From: Garcia nutans
Taxonomy: Eukaryota; Streptophyta; Magnoliopsida; Malpighiales; Euphorbiaceae
Length of the DNA stretch: 64,000 nt
Assembly (NCBI GenBank): GCA_947685225.1
Contig: CANTUV010000015.1
Span: 4,836,001 to 4,900,000 of the forward strand
Direction: 5' to 3'
The notes below the pieces were generated by a model. That model ran no database searches, was not told where the DNA came from, and was given only the letters and a program-made list of their open reading frames with translations. Both the position numbers and the translations under genes were made by a program. Positions 54,111 through 64,000 of the stretch are shown here, one piece after another. The first letter of the stretch is position 1. The number at the start of each line of letters is the position of its first letter.

Positions 54111-55589
54111 TGAGGATAACCTCATAGGCATGTCATCAAACACAGAACTCTAGAAATTGAATAACATACTAGACACACAATTATTTTATATTTCTCATTA
54201 TCAATATCTTTCTCATTTTCCTATAAACAAGCTAGGCACATTGCCTCATTTTCTCATTATCAACTTGGCACATTACCTCTTTTCTCATTTTTCTCATTTC
54301 ATATCATCATATATCAACATATAACCATAATGTATCACATTTTATACAACACATTACCCAATTATTTTGGACATTTCTGTATAGTTCACATTTTATGAAA
54401 TTTAGCCATTACCAATGGCTTTTTAACAATTCTCTTAATGCATACATAATAAATGGCATTACCCAAACACTTTGGGTCATTTCCACATAATACAAATATT
54501 TCACATTTTACACAATTTAGCCATAAACAATGGTTTTTCACAATGCATTTAATGCATATATGACATTAAACATGTCATAGCACATTATTCATACATAATC
54601 AATGCATCAAGTAGCTTCAAATATTTTTTCAACCATAATGTGTTAAGCCTAAATGTCATGCAAACATATGCAATTTAGTCAAAGTTTGTACTTACCTCTA
54701 AAAACAACCAAAAGCAAGCTCAAACACCACCTCCAACCTTCTCTTCCAACTTGCCCTTCAACACTTGGATTTGGCAAATCAATTCTCCTTAATGCCTAAA
54801 CCAAATGTGATCATAAATAATCATTTAGTATCACATTCTAAGGCATTTTTCATCTTAAATCATAATTAAATATCATTCAAATAAAAATCTCAAAGTTAAG
54901 GCTAATCTCACTTTAACTTTGGAATACCATACTAAGCCATTCAATTTGGTGTTTTAAGTTTATTTATATTATTAAAAATATATTTTAACATGTTTAAAAT
55001 AATTACATTAGCAAAAATATATACTTATGATCAAAACCCTAAAATGACATAACCTTTTCCCATTGAAGGTTTTCCATTCCAACTCAATCCATTTATCATT
55101 TCAAGCTTATATTCATCACTTTTATCACTAAAGAACATGCTTTAACCTATAAAATCAAACAATTCAACAACTTTGAAGAATCACTTTTCCAAAATCCTAA
55201 ATCACCACTTCCATTCTCAAACTCCAATCAAACTCAAGCAAATCCAATATTTGACTTTAAAATACTTGTTTATGCATCAAAACAACTCATTTAGAATCAA
55301 ATTGCACAATTAAAACCCATGGTTTCACAAACCCTAACATTCCATAACACTAAATTCTCTCTCTTCACCAATCCATACCCAAACTCAACCATTTCTTCAA
55401 TCCAACCATAAAATCATTATTAATCACTTAAAATAACTTTATTCATACCAATTCCAATAATTAAATCATACTACTTCACATACCCAAAACTCACATATTC
55501 AAACTTTCATGAAATCCAAAGAAAGAAGTTGGAAACTTACTAATTTTGGTGGAAATCACTAAAAATCTACTTTGAACACTTGAAATCCT

Positions 55590-56045
55590 TCAATTAATGG
55601 AGTATGGAAGAAGCAAATCCTCCCTCTTGAATAGCCATAGAGTTTGGCCTAGTGAAGAAGAAGAAGAAGATGAAGAACAAAGTGATTTTCTCTTTCTTTT
55701 CACTTTCATTTTAAGCATAGAGACATGGAAGACATTATGAATCCAATCCAACTCAGGCGGCAAAGCTAGTCTATAAGCCACTGGACCAACTCTCTCTAGC
55801 ACCTCATATGAAACTATGAAATGAGGACTCAACTTCCCTTTACGGCCGAATCTCAAAATCTTCTTCCATGGAGACACCTTCAAGAACACTTTATCTGCCA
55901 CATTGAACTCTATATCTCTTCTCTTTAAGTCTGTATAGGATTATTGTAGGTCTGAAGCTACTTTTAGATGACCCCGAATCACCTTCAATTTCTCTTTTAT
56001 TTCCTTTATCAAATTGGGACTGACTAGTTTACCTTATCTAACCTT
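55590..56045 (-). pseudogene. Tekay integrase C-terminus, truncated
   Basis: The minus strand reads SPNLIKEIKEKLKVIRGHLK, then a stop, then SYTDLKRRDIEFNVADKVFL, KVSPWKKILRFGRKGKLSPH and LPPELDWIHNVFHVSML. This aligns with the intact Tekay protein (DLKRRDIEYNVGDKVF...PPELERIHNVFHVSML). After HVSML, where relatives continue RRY and a chromodomain, the frame runs into basic and serine-rich text (KMKVKRKRKSLCSSSSS) derived from LTR-like DNA. The chromodomain is lost. Confidence 0.8.
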
Positions 56046-56053
56046 ATCCCAAT

Positions 56054-58214
56054 TGTAGACCCTTGATTTTGGCCGCAAGTAGTTCGGTTCTAATTAAAAA
56101 TGGCTTAAGTATTTATCAGTCCATTCTTAATGGGTTAAACCTATTTTAACCTTTTAAATTTGATTGGTCCAATTTTTAAGGCCTAAAAAATGATGGTTCA
56201 ATCTTTGAAACCCTAAATAGGCCTATTTTGAAGGTTTGGTCGGTTCTAATTAGATATGGGACTCCCATATCAATTTGGGACCTTTTCAATTCTATATGGG
56301 ACTCCCATATTGATTTGGGAGGCCCTAAATTGATATGAAAAGTTCCCATATTGAATTGGGACCTTCCCAGTTAGAAATGGGATTCCCATATCGATTTGGG
56401 AAGCCCTAATTCAATATGGGAGGGTCTATATCGATTTGGGCCTTCCTTAGTTTGATATGGATTTGTTTTTACTTAAATTCGGTTTGGTATTGTCACATTT
56501 GATCACGAATTCAATTTATTTTAAGTCGATATGCTTCAGGCAACCGTGCTTAATTAAAAAACTGATACGAGTTTACAAAGTTTAACCTAATCGTTCCTTA
56601 TAAATATAGGTTTTAAGAACTAGCAGAAGGACGACAACAAATAGTAGAAATTAAAGAGGAAGAAAATAGAAAACAAAACCCTAGCAACATCAAATATTGA
56701 GTGAGTAGAAAACACTAAACTATCAAACCTAGAAGGTAGTCTGTCTTCATCTTTTTCAACCAAGATTTTACAAGTTTGATCAACGTGAAATATTAGTGGA
56801 ACCAATGACGAAGGTTTGCAATCTTTTATTTAGTTTATTTTAAATTCACAGTAATTCCTTTATTTTTGTTGCATTGTGTTGTTTCATTCCTTCATTTTAT
56901 AAACGTTCAGTAACTTGATTTGAGAAGTTCTAGTTTATATCCAGTAATTGTTCAATTTAAAATAACAGTAGTGATTAAGCCTTTTAGTGTTTACTGGTAG
57001 TAGATTAGTTTAGTTCATAATATTCATATAAACATTTTTTTAATCATCCTTGCACTACTGTCCATTTAAATATCTAGTAATGATTTACAAAGGCATCTCT
57101 TTAGACTTCATATAGTCCAGTAGCCCATCTCTTTAGACTTCAAAACCCTAAAGTCAGTTTTAAAAGTCCTGAGAATAATTTTCAATCCTAAAACCCTAAA
57201 ACAATTTTCAAACTTTGAAACCGTAATCTAGTAACCTATTTTTTTCTAAAACCATAAACCTTAATCTTATCTTTCCAATTTAATAAACCCTAATTAACAT
57301 TAATCATATTTTCTGAAAACCCTAATTTCCATTCAAAACCCTAATCTATTTTTAAAATCCTAATTTACATGTAAAACCCTGCTTTAATAAAAACCCTAAT
57401 TTGTATAAAAATAATACCATAGTTTAAGAAAAATCCTAATTCTCCAACAAAACCATATCATGTAAACTGCCGTATGTGATCCCCCGTTAATGGGGTCAAT
57501 ATTTATTTGTGGATTATATTCTTTGTTATTTATCCATGTTTTCTTTTTTAATTAAGCTCTAATTTTATGACTTTTTATGTGATGATTATTTATTTATTTA
57601 TGAGTTTACATTTATTTTTGCTTGGATTTCAAGGATATAAAAGGCATGTTTCCACTTTGTGGGTTACTCAGTTTTATTATGTAATTTAATTTATCTTTTA
57701 AAGATTTTGAGACTGTTGTAAGAGACATGTTTTCATTTATGATGGGTGTCTTATTTTTATTTACTTTGTTTTCTTTTTTGGGCATTGCATTGGATATTGT
57801 AAAGGCATGTTTTCATCCATGGATGGGTACCTATTTATTATTTTACTTGGACTTATTTTTATTTTAATGCAATAATTCTTTATTTTAATGGTCGCATATA
57901 ATATGAATAATATCATAATATTTAAGAATTTTATAATATCTAGACCTGAAAAGGAGGCGGGTTTCAATGAACCGGACATTATGGTGGTGCTGGGCCACTT
58001 CTCACCTTCCCTATGCGTTCCAATTTTTCAAACCCAATAGGGGGTTGGGGATTCCTTAGGAATCGAGTCATTCACCCCTTTCTTTTCTCTGCCCGTCTGG
58101 GTGGTAAATTAATTTTTTTCGAATTTAGGTTTGTGTTCTCTAAGGCCATAAGCCTAACAGTGCTGAAGTCGCAAAAACCATTCCACCGGGAGTGGGGGCA
58201 AAAATTTTTGCTCA
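56054..58214 (+). repeat. 5' LTR of the right-hand Tat-like element
   Basis: It is 2161 bp, TGTAGACCC to TTTTTGCTCA. It is related to 277-2453 in reverse complement, most clearly over 57750-58214. It contains a palindromic roughly 40-bp array near its start (56240-56460) and a cluster of AAACCCTAA motifs (57130-57420). The end contains CATTCCACCGGGAGTGGGGG, also found reversed at about 295-315. Confidence 0.8.
56240..56460. repeat. Palindromic 40-bp repeats in the Tat-like LTR
   Basis: The perfect palindrome ATATGGGACTCCCATAT occurs at 56254-56270 and 56294-56310, 40 bp apart. Degenerate versions follow (ATGGGATTCCCATAT near 56376, ATTCAATATGGG near 56410), each next to ATTTGGGA-type text. 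About five units are recognisable, in the upstream part of the LTR. Confidence 0.85.
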
Positions 58215-58217
58215 CGG

Positions 58218-58235
58218 TGGTGACTCCACTGGGGA
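58218..58235 (+). other. Primer-binding site, tRNA-Arg type
   Basis: It reads TGGTGACTCCACTGGGGA, three bases after the LTR end. It is one base off the primer site of the Tat element at 36822-36839. Confidence 0.8.
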
Positions 58236-58499
58236 CAAGAAAAGTTGATTGTCTTGGTCTTTATATTATTTTATTCTTATTATTATAATATTATCCATTG
58301 CATCATTTTAGATTGCATTTTGTGTGTGATTAGGACACCCATGTTACCCATGTTGTGTTATGTAAGGGATACCATACTTTCACTCAAGGTATAGAGGTTG
58401 AGCATGGCATAACTAATCATAGTCTCATACCTTTTGGTATATACTTGCTATGGGAACCTGAACTTTTAAGCCAAAGACTAAGGCCCATGTAGTTGGCCT

Positions 58500-59840
58500 A
58501 GTTACTTTCCTTAGGTTTTTATCCAAATGCTTGCTCTTTGACTATGTTTGATATATTTTAGTTTGAACCATGGCCTATTTGGTTTATTCTTTTTCTAATA
58601 TGACCTAATTATATTAAGCCCAAAATAATTTTCAAAAGCCCAAAATAATTTTCAAAGTTCTTGTTCACCTCATGGCCCAAACTCAAAGCCCAAAAATCTA
58701 TATTTTATAAATCTTTTACAATGGGCTTTGAAACAAAACCATTTTTCAAATCATGGCTTTTTAAATCATTTTAAAAAGCTCCACTTGATATTTGATGAAG
58801 AACTCAAGCCCTCTTCAATGGTTGATTCCCCTTTGCAATATGGAATAGAGCTTTCTCAAGTTACCAAACCTTTGGATGGAGCTTTCTCAAGTCACCAACC
58901 CTTTAATTGATTGTGCCTTTGGAAGATGGAATGGAGCTTTCTCAAGTCACCAAACCTTTCATTGAAGCTTCTTCAACCTTCAAGAGCTTGTTAACCCAAT
59001 TTATCCCAAAGAACCTCAAAGATCTTATCAATGGAAGATGGAGAAGGTGGAGAGAATGGAAATGGAGATGAAGATGAAGGGACAAGGGAGAGTGTCACTC
59101 TCTCCCTCTCCCAAACGTGTAGCAGAAATTTGGCTCCCAAGAACCAAGCCTTAAGAACTCCCTCCCATTTTCCCTCTTCTTCTCTTTTTAATTCATTCAA
59201 AAACACTACCCATGCCTTCCAACTCACACCATTTTACTCTGTTCCCCACTTTTTATTTGTTTAATATTTCTTTTGGCAAGCACAAGGCATTGTCTCCCAC
59301 TTTGTTCCCCACTTCGTGCAAAAGAAATCAATTGTTTCAGGTGTGACATGGCCAAGCCAAGTGTAGCTTGGTCGTGTCTCTCATTTTCCCTTGGGACACG
59401 GCCAAGCTTGCTGGCCGTGTTCTTTACTGCCTTCTTTGGCTCAAGATGTGACACGGCTAAGCTTGCTGGCCGTGTCATGTGACACAGCCAGTGGCTTGGC
59501 CGTGTCACTGAGTGTGTCTCTTTATGCTTCCTTCTTTTTGTTTCTCTTTCTTTGCTTTGGTCTTTGTTTTGCTCCTTGAATGAGACACAGCCAGTGGCTT
59601 GGCCGTGTCAAGCTTTGCCATCTTCATTCTTTGAGAGACACGGCCAAGCTTGATTTGGCATGGCCATGTCTTGCTTGGTTCATGCTTTTCCTGCACTATT
59701 TTGATCTTCCAAGGGTGTTTTTGCACTTTAACCTAAAAACAACACTTTAAACACACTTAAAACACAAATCAATCAAAACATTAACTAGAAACATATAAAA
59801 ATCACACTAAAAACTAGTACAAAAATGATCTAAACAGAAT
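58500..59840. other. Leader region with short direct repeats and GACACGGCC hairpins
   Basis: Three copies of GAGCTTTCTCAAGT(C/T)ACCAA lie at about 58847, 58878 and 58936. At 59340-59680 GACACGGCC and its inverse GGCCGTGTC alternate, giving several potential stem-loops. Part of this may be a separate inserted LTR, because the left-hand family member ends too early to compare and LTRs elsewhere in the window carry the same motif. The open frames here are not supported as genes. Confidence 0.55.
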
Positions 59841-59849
59841 GCTAAGGTT

Positions 59850-61070
59850 GGTAAGGTAGCCTTCGATGATGATAAGATGGTTTTGGATGATGATGAATAC
59901 TGGCCTCAGTACTTTTAAGATCCTCAAGATAAGAAGAAAGAGTCAAAGGTTGTGGAGAAGGAAAATATTGAAAAGATTGAGACTTCTGATGTAGAGAAGA
60001 TGATTATTAATCTGGAAAAGAAGTTTGAGAAGAAGCTGAAAATCGAAGAGATGTCAGAAGAGGACAAGCTATTTGAACAAGATGATGAGTTCCCTTATAA
60101 GTTTAAGATGCCATCATTTGCTAAGTTTGATGGAACTGACAATCCTCATCTTCATGTGAAGTAGTACATCACTGTTATAAAGTCTACTCGAGCTACTAAG
60201 GCTCAAACTCTAAGGTACTTCATGCTTTCGTTGGATCCTATTGTGCAAAATTTGTTCAATACCTTAGAGGATGGTACACAGAAGAGCTGGATTCTTTGTA
60301 CAAAGCCTTCATCCAATAATATGGGTACAATGCTAAGTTGGAGGTTACTTTGATGGAAGTTGAGTCGATAAGGTAGAAACAAAATGAAAACTTTATTGAT
60401 CACGTGAAGAGGTGGAGAAACAAAGCAACATTGCTCAAGAAGAGGACAGATGAGTCAGAACAGATTAGGATGATTGTGAGAGGGGTGCTACCTCATCTTA
60501 ATGAGAGGATGTCCCACACTCTTATAAGAGATTTTAAGGATCTCCTCCAAGCTAGATTGCAAATTAAAGAGTGGGAAAGGCAGAAGAATCATTTTTTTAG
60601 AAGGAGGAATGAAAGAGGAAACTACCAATCTGGTAGTCAGAGTGCACAAAAAGAAATGTATGTCAATGCAATATTGGCCAAAGAAATAAGAGGCAATTTT
60701 CAAAGTTGGGGAGACCTTTATCTTGGGTTTTCAACAAGTTATAGAAGAAAGGGTTATTATAGCCATTGGCTCCTTGACCACTGCATGATCCTCTGCCACC
60801 AAACTTTAATGTTAAGGCCTTCTGTCAATTCCATCAAATGCAAGGGTATGATACTAATAAATGTGCTTGATTAAGGCATGAGATCCAAGACTTGATTGAC
60901 AGTGGAAAGCTGTCTGAGCCTGATAAGCCCAATACCAAGAATAATCCATTGCCTAAGTTTGGAAGAGTGCCACCACTAGCAACCTTTATGAAAGAAGAAG
61001 GATTGATGGAAAGTTCTATCTTCTCATCCTTTCAAGATGTAGATGGAGGAATTATAGATAACTATCATTG
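59850..61070 (+). pseudogene. Tat-like gag, broken
   Basis: Readable pieces: FDDDKMVLDDDEYWPQYF, a charged helix (VEKMIINLEKKFEKKLKIEE), PYKFKMPSFAKFDGTDNPHL, then after a stop TKAQTLRYFMLSLD, later MKRWRNKATLLKKRTDESEQ and MIVRGVLPHLNERM. The tail gives AFCQFHQMQGYDTNKCA and LRHEIQDLIDSGKL. This aligns with the Tat Gag at 35005-35802 (FKMPGMDRFDGTTCPKTHLK) and with its knuckle YCEYHQGNGHKTDACW followed by LRNRIQDLVDSGDI. Stops and at least two frame changes make it non-functional. Confidence 0.78.
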
Positions 61071-63399
61071 ATGATCTTTACCCTTGATATGTCCAAGTAG
61101 AGAAAGTTCTTTCGATTTCAAATTAATAGAACTTCCTTTGGCTTGTTTGGTTTTTGTTTTATTTCTTTAATCTTTTTGGAACAATTATATTTTTTAATTA
61201 AGATTGTTTGAATAAATTAATTTCATTATATTTTTGTTGGTCTTTGTTCATTTTGGTGCTCAACCAATGATGAATTTAACTTGATATTCTTAAATTAGTG
61301 TATCTATGCATCATGATCTGAATAACTTTACTAGGTGAGGAAACTGTTCTATAGCATTAAGTTGTGTATGCTTACTTAGAGAGGACTCCTACATAATTAC
61401 ATTTATCTAAGTTCTAATCAATCTTAGAACATGCTTTAATGAACTTTCGAGGTGAAATTGAACTTTGCTTATTTAAGAAAAAATGATCTAGACATTTTTT
61501 GGTAAGCCAACAACTAGAATCTTTCCAATTAATATCAATCCCTAGTTGTCCCTTTGAGCCTTCATAAAATTTTAGTTTACTTTCCATTGGTCTATAAACC
61601 CAACAACCTACCCTGAGCTGTTGTGCTACTTATGGCAAGTCTGATTATCGCTAAGGAATAAAGTGAAAGAAGATCAAAGAGAATGATATACAGTCAAGAC
61701 TATAGAGATAGTTGAAGGACACCTAAATTAGACCTAATATCACAGACTTATTAAGATAAAGTCAGGGCAACAAAGGATTCATCCTCACTGAAGCAGACTT
61801 ATGCCACTTCACTCATCCATTATTAGAAACACAAGTTGGTATAAATAAGACAACTTTCTTAGAGCTAGGACAAAGCAAAAAAAAAAAAAGAGAAAGAGAA
61901 AGAGAAAAAAGGAAGAAAAAGAAAAAGAAAAATGAAAGGGTGGTTTAGAAATCCAATAGAGTTCCTTTTACCTGAAGCAACAAAAGACTTCCACTTAGTT
62001 TACAAGGAAAGATTGACTTGAATTGGTCTAGCTTCAAGTCTGCAATCTTGAAAGTCTTGATACTTGATATTCCAAAGAGAAAAATGATAGAATAATGGTA
62101 CTGAGTTTTCTACAAAAGGAAAAGATCAAGAATTCTGCCAAGAAGATGGAGGGTATTCAAGCTTTGTATTTTCATGAAGTCAAAAGGAAATGATACCCAG
62201 AAGGTGAAAATGGAACCTTTAACAGTATACAGTTTCGATAAGGAGATTGTAGTGTAAAGGTTTGTCAGCAGTGTCACATCAGCTCTAATCTAAAAGTGGC
62301 CTTCATTTAACCCGTGTCCCTTATAGACTCCCATTTTAAGCCTATTAAAGACATGTTGATCTCTCTTAGTAGGTAGAGTCTATTAGTGGAGATAGTTTGA
62401 ATAAGCATGCATATGAGATAGACAATATTTAAACTCAATGATACCTTTTGCCAAGTAATGTATATGTGCCTATCTAAAGTGCAACAATCCTCACTCAAAT
62501 AGAATTGATTCCTGAGTTTAGTATGGTAACTAGGATTATCATGTTATAGATACATTAGTTTTGAAAATCAAATCTTGAGGTATAATGACATCGATTTGAC
62601 AAAGCCAAAATATGATTTTAAAATTAAAAAAATGTATATTTGTCATACAAAACCTTCATGCTTAAGGAAGTATGTTGCATTTTTTATCCTTAAAGGACAC
62701 ATTGGGCACAAGGAATGATCATTTACAAAGTTATAAAGAAGATACGGACTGACATCATGAATCATGATTTGAAGTAGATATATCTCTGACTATGATGCTT
62801 GGGGCCCATCATTTATGTTTTTAACATTTTGAAGATAAAAGCCATAAATGTGAAGTCTTCTACCATTCCAATGCAAGACTTGAACAAGTGTTTGGAAGGA
62901 ATCCATGGAAGTGTTTTGTTGACCACCTTAGTCTGTGAGTCAGTGGAACCACTATAAGTATCACTCATGCATATCATGCATACATGAGCATATCACACTG
63001 TATTTTTATCTTGCCTATTATTTGTCAAAGTGAATAGCAGATGTAGTAAAGCAAACAATCAAAAGCATATATGGAATCAGGGGGGCACAAAAAGGCCATT
63101 GGGAAAAAAAAGATAAGGTACATGCTTGTGCAAAGAACTAGACAAAACAAAGACATCAGTCAGAGCCTGCATTGGTTTGAGCCTACACAGGGGGAAAAAC
63201 TTATCTTTGTCAATTTTTAAATTTATATATAAAACATTTTCTTGCTCACCTTTGATGTTTTGCTACGCAGGTGGCAAAGTAAGGGTATGATAGCCAAAAA
63301 TAGCTAAATAGCTGAATTTTCTACAAGAGTGCAAAGTGAAACAAGAAGAAAGCAAGAACCTAAAAGAAGGAAGATATAAAAGACAAAAGGTCAGAAGAA
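61071..63399. other. Non-coding body of the right-hand element
   Basis: No pol-like or other recognisable protein appears in any frame. An A-rich and AAAGAG-rich tract lies at about 61876-61935. The remainder is moderately AT-rich, and open frames such as 62307-62498 lack known motifs. Confidence 0.5.
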
Positions 63400-63620
63400 C
63401 TGAAGTCAATCCATTGAAGGATGGAACAAGTGGCTAGAAGAAAGCCTATACTTTCAAATGATAAAAGGTAAGTTCAGCTAGAAGAGTTGAAGTCAATCCA
63501 TTGAAGAATAGAACAACTGGCTAAAAGAAAGCCAAAACTCTCCGATGATGAAAGATCAGCAGAATCCATTAAAGAATGAAACCAATTGGCTAGAAGAACA
63601 TTGAAATTCTTGAACGGCAA
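63400..63620. repeat. Diverged tandem repeat of roughly 80 bp
   Basis: Three successive units share AATCCATT(G/A)AAG(G/A)AT and TGGCTAGAAGAA (or TGGCTAAAAGAA), starting near 63408, 63491 and 63562. They directly precede the 25-bp array. Confidence 0.7.
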
Positions 63621-63647
63621 AGGGATAATCAAGCTAGAAATCTCGGG

Positions 63648-64000
63648 TCGAGAATTCAAATTCAGTATGGGGTCAAGCACCCTAATCCTGTCTCGGATCG
63701 AGCACCCTAAGCCATTCTCAGGTTGAGCACCCTAATCCAGTCTTGAATCGAGCACCCTAATTTACTCTCGGCTCGAGCACCTTAATCCATTCTTGGGTCG
63801 AGCACTCTAATCCAATTTCGGGTCGAGTACCCTAATACAGTTTAGGGTCGAGAACTGTAATTCATTCTTGGGTTGAGTACCCTACTCCAGTTTTAGGTCA
63901 AGAAGCCTAATCCAGTTTTGGGTCGAGCACCGTAATCCAGTTCTGAGTTAAGCACCCTAATCCAGTTTCGAGTCGAGCACCCTTATCCAGTTTTGGGCAG
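63648..64000. repeat. 25-bp minisatellite, 14 copies, running off the window
   Basis: Units start every 25 bases from 63648 (63673, 63698 and so on to 63973). Most begin TCGAGCACCCTAATCCA and end in TTTGGG or TCTCGG-type text. The period is strictly 25 through all 14 copies even where substitutions are frequent, so there has been divergence without indels. It continues to the last base of the window. Confidence 0.93.

Larger units (their letters stand above)
53098..56053 (-). mobile_element. Truncated Tekay-type element: LTR plus integrase tail
   Basis: At 53098 the plus strand reads TGTAACACCCTTGTACC, the reverse complement of a Tekay LTR end. The LTR-like sequence extends to about 55715, and 53640-53780 matches the inverted AAGCC/GGCTT block of the intact Tekay LTR in reverse. 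To its right, minus-strand integrase sequence (about 55715-56045) is joined directly to LTR-like sequence, and the chromodomain, polypurine tract and probably the LTR start are missing. The right side is cut by the Tat-like LTR at 56054. It is a different subfamily from the element at 43434. Confidence 0.75.
56054..64000 (+). mobile_element. Tat-like Ty3/gypsy element with gag relic but no visible pol (partial)
   Basis: A plus-strand element: 5' LTR (56054-58214), tRNA-Arg-type primer site, leader, a decayed gag (about 59850-61070), then non-coding sequence with tandem repeats to the window end. It is the same family as the element at 1-2453 but oppositely oriented. No RT, RNase H or integrase relic is recognisable between 61070 and 64000, where pol should begin. 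It inserted into the integrase tail of the truncated Tekay element. The 3' LTR lies outside the window. Confidence 0.78.

Noticed and set aside
59031..59264. Overlapping open frames on both strands near 59 kb
   Set aside because: They fall in GA/CT-rich leader sequence beside hairpin repeats, and the predicted peptides show no family pattern.
63648..64000. CRISPR-like regularity of short repeats
   Set aside because: The units are head-to-tail with no spacers and are substituted throughout, and the context is a plant retroelement. This is a minisatellite.
1..64000. The two related Tat-like LTRs at the window ends as the pair of one giant element
   Set aside because: They are in opposite orientation, each has its own primer site facing outward from the window, and their U3 regions differ. 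They belong to two separate elements.

Overview
The window looks like nuclear DNA of a eudicot plant. It is AT-rich and holds one intron-containing host gene in a sea of nested LTR retrotransposons of typical plant lineages (Ty1/copia, and Ty3/gypsy of Tat, Tekay and small-chromovirus type), plus one dead LINE. There are no bacterial-style operons and I recognise no tRNA or rRNA gene. I could not fix the species.

Layout. 1-2453: 5' end (leader, primer-binding site, LTR) of a minus-strand Tat-like gypsy element, inserted into a decayed plus-strand integrase (2454-3000). 3001-3961: AT-rich DNA. 3962-8340: a decayed minus-strand LINE. 8717-25136: the host gene, a nine-exon plus-strand gene for a 369-residue renalase-like FAD/NAD(P)-binding oxidoreductase. 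Its third intron (12.3 kb) holds a decayed small chromovirus (about 10551-20855, minus), which in turn holds an apparently complete Ty1/copia element (10766-15822, minus) with LTRs identical by eye and a TTTCC target duplication.

26351-38330: a near-complete 12-kb minus-strand Tat-lineage gypsy element with GCCTT target duplications. It has gag and pol in one frame split by a single UAA, two RNase H domains, an antisense ORF and a repeat-rich 3' region. 38331-41324: AT-rich intergenic DNA. 41325-43178: a broken minus-strand copia gag-protease fragment. 43434-52907: a full-length plus-strand Tekay chromovirus with AACTG target duplications and three disabling lesions. 53098-56053: a truncated minus-strand Tekay relative, interrupted by a plus-strand Tat-like element whose LTR starts at 56054. 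That element has a decayed gag, no visible pol, and a 25-bp tandem array that runs off the window end.

Only the oxidoreductase gene appears to be a host gene. The retroelement parts work in cis within each element: LTR promoters and ends, tRNA primer sites, polypurine tracts, and Gag-protease-RT-RNase H-integrase polyproteins. The order of insertion is readable from target duplications and interrupted ORFs. I did not find a convincing new biological system. The best leads are in the 26-38 kb Tat element: inverted complementarity between its primer-site leader and its polypurine-tract end, a six-copy hairpin array, and an antisense ORF. Two further leads are hairpin motifs shared between retroelement families and minisatellite growth in a gag-only element.
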